From positions 1 through 6,937 of the forward strand of contig DAOUSS010000076.1 of assembly GCA_030627085.1 (NCBI GenBank): a DNA stretch of 6,937 nucleotides. Reading direction: 5' to 3'. The notes beneath the pieces are model-generated. The model did no database searches and was not told the origin of the DNA. It saw only the letters and a list, made by a program, of their open reading frames with translations. Positions 6,826 to 6,937 of the stretch are shown piece by piece. The DNA is from Candidatus Stahliibacteriota bacterium. GTDB lineage: Bacteria; Hydrothermota; UBA3073. The translations under genes and the position numbers were made by a program. The first letter of the stretch is position 1. Every line of letters begins with the position of its first letter.

Positions 6826-6937
6826 ACTCTGTCTTACCAATCTTCCCAGTAGGGGAAGATTTCATATTTTGTAACACTCTCTCTAACGATTCATCACGTA
6901 TCCACTTATCTATTATTTCTTTCTTAAATCGCCACTG
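6824..6937 (-). CDS. C-terminal end of an unidentified upstream protein (partial)
   Basis: An open frame enters at the right edge and ends at a TGA (6824-6826), giving 37 residues that begin QWRFKKEIIDKWIRDESLER and end GKIGKTE. It is hydrophilic and probably helical in its first half (two Trp, many Lys/Glu). The stop codon overlaps the Shine-Dalgarno of mod and lies seven bases before its ATG, the spacing expected of an operon partner. The last 13 or so residues are partly encoded by a perfect inverted repeat at 6839-6861. Only the tail is present and it carries no diagnostic motif, so no function is offered. The frame is short enough that chance openness is possible, but the spacing argues for a real gene. 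Confidence 0.55.
   Translation of the reverse strand, partial: QWRFKKEIIDKWIRDESLERVLQNMKSSPTGKIGKTE
6839..6861. repeat. Perfect 9-bp inverted repeat upstream of mod
   Basis: AATCTTCCC (6839-6847) and GGGAAGATT (6853-6861) flank a five-base loop. It lies 23 bases before the mod ATG, inside the end of the upstream frame. On the minus strand no T-run follows it, so it is not a standard terminator for the operon. It could be an mRNA hairpin tuning mod expression, an operator, or another palindromic insertion. Confidence 0.6.

Noticed and set aside
6814..6840. TTG start for mod at 6840, giving eight extra residues (MVRQSEVI)
   Set aside because: No Shine-Dalgarno precedes it, it falls in the hairpin and overlaps the upstream gene, whereas the ATG at 6816 has GAGGT at five bases.

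Overview
The window is a block of an AT-rich bacterial genome in which every recognisable gene lies on the minus strand, packed into what looks like one operon. Reading 5' to 3' on the minus strand, the order is: the C-terminal tail of an unidentified upstream protein (6937-6824); a large Type III-like adenine-specific DNA methyltransferase, Mod (6816-3886); an MNT-type minimal nucleotidyltransferase (3884-3552); a HEPN-domain protein (3562-3176); a 67-residue protein of unknown function with a CxxC pair (3179-2976); and a DEAD/DEAH helicase-nuclease, Res (from 2979 and running off the left edge of the window at base 1). The junctions are +7, +1, -11, -4 and -4 bases, so transcription of all six genes is probably continuous and translation is probably coupled. 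There is no intergenic stretch long enough to hold a promoter or terminator between them, and no tRNA, rRNA, CRISPR array or transposase is visible.

The backbone is a two-subunit restriction-modification system. Mod carries the beta-class amino-methyltransferase motif order (DPPF first, then KPEQLL and a FxGSxT-type AdoMet loop). Res carries the SF2 helicase motifs (TGSGKT, DEGH, SAT, QLFGRGVR) followed by a PD-(D/E)XK-like nuclease signature (PDF, then DPK). The unusual feature is that the two subunits are separated by a complete MNT-HEPN pair, a toxin-antitoxin-type module, plus a small unknown protein, all joined by overlapping reading frames. I infer that these three genes act with, or guard, the restriction system, either as an abortive backup or as a control on nuclease activity. 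The sequence alone does not prove this.

A second unusual feature is that mod contains two short imperfect palindromes of the kind that occur as dispersed intergenic repeats in many bacterial genomes (4141-4170 and about 5422-5465). Both are read through in frame and add roughly 10-15 residues each at what look like linkers. A third 9-bp hairpin lies at the end of the upstream gene (6839-6861).

Host: the Shine-Dalgarno motifs (GAGGT, GGAGGG, AAAGGA) and gene families indicate a bacterium with AT-rich codon use and Lys/Glu-rich proteins. This would fit a low-GC, possibly anaerobic, thermophilic or subsurface lineage, but I cannot name a taxon.
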